Assembly: GCA_946885815.1 (NCBI GenBank)
Contig: CAMPHE010000097.1
Coordinates: forward strand, 1-6,752
Length of the DNA stretch: 6,752 bases
Direction of reading: 5' to 3'
Source of the DNA: an uncultured Arenimonas sp.
Lineage (GTDB): Bacteria; Pseudomonadota; Gammaproteobacteria; Xanthomonadales; Xanthomonadaceae
Position numbers and translations under genes: made by a program. Of this stretch, positions 5,670 through 6,752 are shown piece by piece; position 1 is the stretch's first letter; every line of letters starts with the position of its first letter. The notes beneath the pieces are model-generated. The model had not been told where the DNA came from. It saw only the letters and a program-made list of their open reading frames with translations, and searched no databases.

Positions 5670-6752
5670 GGACCCTCGGCGGTCTGCTGGTGCTGGCGCT
5701 GCTGTTCGCGGTCGGGCCCCTGCGCGCGGAAGAGCGGATCCTCGATTACGGCAGCGAGCTGGTCGTGCGCGCCGATGGCACGCTCGAGGTGACCGAGACG
5801 ATCCGCGTGCGCGCCGAGGGCGTGCAGATCCGTCGCGGCCTGTTCCGCGATTTCCCGACGCGCTATCGCGACCGCGTCGGCAATCGCGTGCGCGTGGGGT
5901 TCGAGCTGCTCGGCGTCGAGCGGAACGGGCGGCCGGAGCCGTATTTCACCGAGCAGCTGCCCGACGGCGTGCGCATCAACACCGGCGACGATGCCTTCCT
6001 GCCGGTACCGGCCGAGCACGCGTTCACGATCCGCTACCGGACCACACGCCAGCTGGGCTTCTTCCCGGACCACGACGAGCTCTACTTCAACACCACGGGA
6101 CTCGGCTGGGCGTTCCCGATCGATCACGCGTGGGCGCGCGTGGAACTGCCGGCGGACCTCGCCCGTTCCGACTGGCGGCTGGACGGTTACACCGGCCCGG
6201 CCGGGGCGAAGGGACGCGACTGGCGCGCCACGGTCGAGGGGCCGCGGACGGTGCGGTTCGAGACGACGCGGCCGCTCGCCGTCGGCGAGGGGCTGACGAT
6301 CGCGGTCGGGTTTCCGAAAGGACTGGTGACCGCGCCGACGCAGTCCGATCGCGCCCGCTGGTTCTTCCGCGACAACGCCGGCGTGCTCGTCGGCGTCGTC
6401 GCGCTGTGCGCGCTGCTCGCGTACTACGGCTGGCGCTGGCATCACGTCGGCCGCGATCCGCCCGCCGGCCCGGTGTTCCCGCGCTACGAGCCGCCGGCGG
6501 CCCTGTCGCCGGGCGAGGTGCGGATGCTTCGCCGGATGGGCTACGACACGCGTGCCTTCGCCGCCGACGTCGTCGCCATGGCGGTGCACGGCGTGCTCGA
6601 CATCCACGAGGACGCCGGCGAATGGCGCCTGACGCGCCGTCGCGGCGAGGCCGGCGCGCTGTCGCCGGGACAGGCGGCGATCGCGACGCGGCTGTTCGCC
6701 GGCGGCGACGAGGTGGTGCTGGAGAACACGAACGCATCGGTGGTCGGCGGCT
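5666..6752 (+). CDS. DUF2207 (YciQ-like) predicted membrane protein, 3' end outside window
   Basis: An open frame starts with GTG at 5666, overlapping the lemA stop as GTGA, with GGAG (5654-5657) 8 bases upstream. It runs off the right edge with 362 residues visible; family members are commonly around 600 or more. Residues 1-21 are a signal peptide (cleavage likely after LRA), so the next about 215 residues lie outside the cytoplasm. That region carries DUF2207 hallmarks: LFRDFPTRYRDRVGNRVRV (about 59-77), a YRTTRQLGFFPDHDELYFN segment, then GLGWAFPIDHAWARVELP. Residues 239-256 are a membrane helix, followed by the cytoplasmic motif GRDP (262-265), PRYEPPAALSPGE and a segment around MGYDTRAFAADVVAMAVHG. 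Later membrane helices expected for the family are beyond the window. The function is unknown; E. coli YciQ is a member. Pairing with lemA suggests a joint envelope function. The reading frame shows no break. Confidence 0.93.
   Translation, partial: MRTLGGLLVLALLFAVGPLRAEERILDYGSELVVRADGTLEVTETIRVRAEGVQIRRGLFRDFPTRYRDRVGNRVRVGFELLGVERNGRPEPYFTEQLPDGVRINTGDDAFLPVPAEHAFTIRYRTTRQLGFFPDHDELYFNTTGLGWAFPIDHAWARVELPADLARSDWRLDGYTGPAGAKGRDWRATVEGPRTVRFETTRPLAVGEGLTIAVGFPKGLVTAPTQSDRARWFFRDNAGVLVGVVALCALLAYYGWRWHHVGRDPPAGPVFPRYEPPAALSPGEVRMLRRMGYDTRAFAADVVAMAVHGVLDIHEDAGEWRLTRRRGEAGALSPGQAAIATRLFAGGDEVVLENTNASVVGG

Overview
The window is very GC-rich, densely coding DNA. Strong G/C bias at wobble positions produces long antisense and out-of-phase reading frames. 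The gene set is a type-I ABC exporter ATPase, a periplasmic beta-propeller/GGDEF/EAL protein, GreB, LemA and a DUF2207 protein. This suggests a gammaproteobacterium of the Xanthomonadaceae/Lysobacteraceae type (Lysobacter- or Luteimonas-like). That placement is an inference from protein style and base composition; no rRNA or other phylogenetic marker is present. I see no tRNA, rRNA, CRISPR array, insertion sequence, phage gene or attachment site.

Layout, left to right. (1) Up to 503, + strand: the C-terminal part of an ABC transporter nucleotide-binding domain whose beginning lies outside the window. (2) 504-610: a short intergenic region with two G/C inverted repeats, the second just ahead of the next ribosome binding site. 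(3) 611-4489, + strand: the dominant gene, a 1292-residue membrane sensor. It has a signal peptide, fourteen propeller blades (two seven-bladed propellers), a Y_Y_Y domain, one membrane helix, a GGDEF domain with altered key residues and an intact EAL domain. It most probably links a periplasmic signal to hydrolysis of cyclic di-GMP. (4) 4490-4519: a 30-base gap between convergent stop codons, almost filled by a perfect 8-bp inverted repeat, a candidate bidirectional terminator. (5) 4520-5023, - strand: greB, a transcript cleavage factor. (6) 5024-5117: a divergent promoter region. (7) 5118-5669 and 5666 to the window end, + strand: lemA overlapping a DUF2207 membrane protein gene, an evident translationally coupled pair. 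The second gene is cut by the window edge.

Functionally these are separate units. The ABC exporter end and the sensor gene are co-directional but have a 107-base gap; greB is transcribed alone; lemA and the DUF2207 gene form the start of an envelope-associated operon of unknown role. The most interesting object is the sensor. Its extracytoplasmic half resembles that of hybrid two-component systems, but its output is a second-messenger enzyme rather than a kinase. Its cyclase half looks catalytically impaired while its phosphodiesterase half looks complete. I found no clear evidence of an entirely undescribed system.
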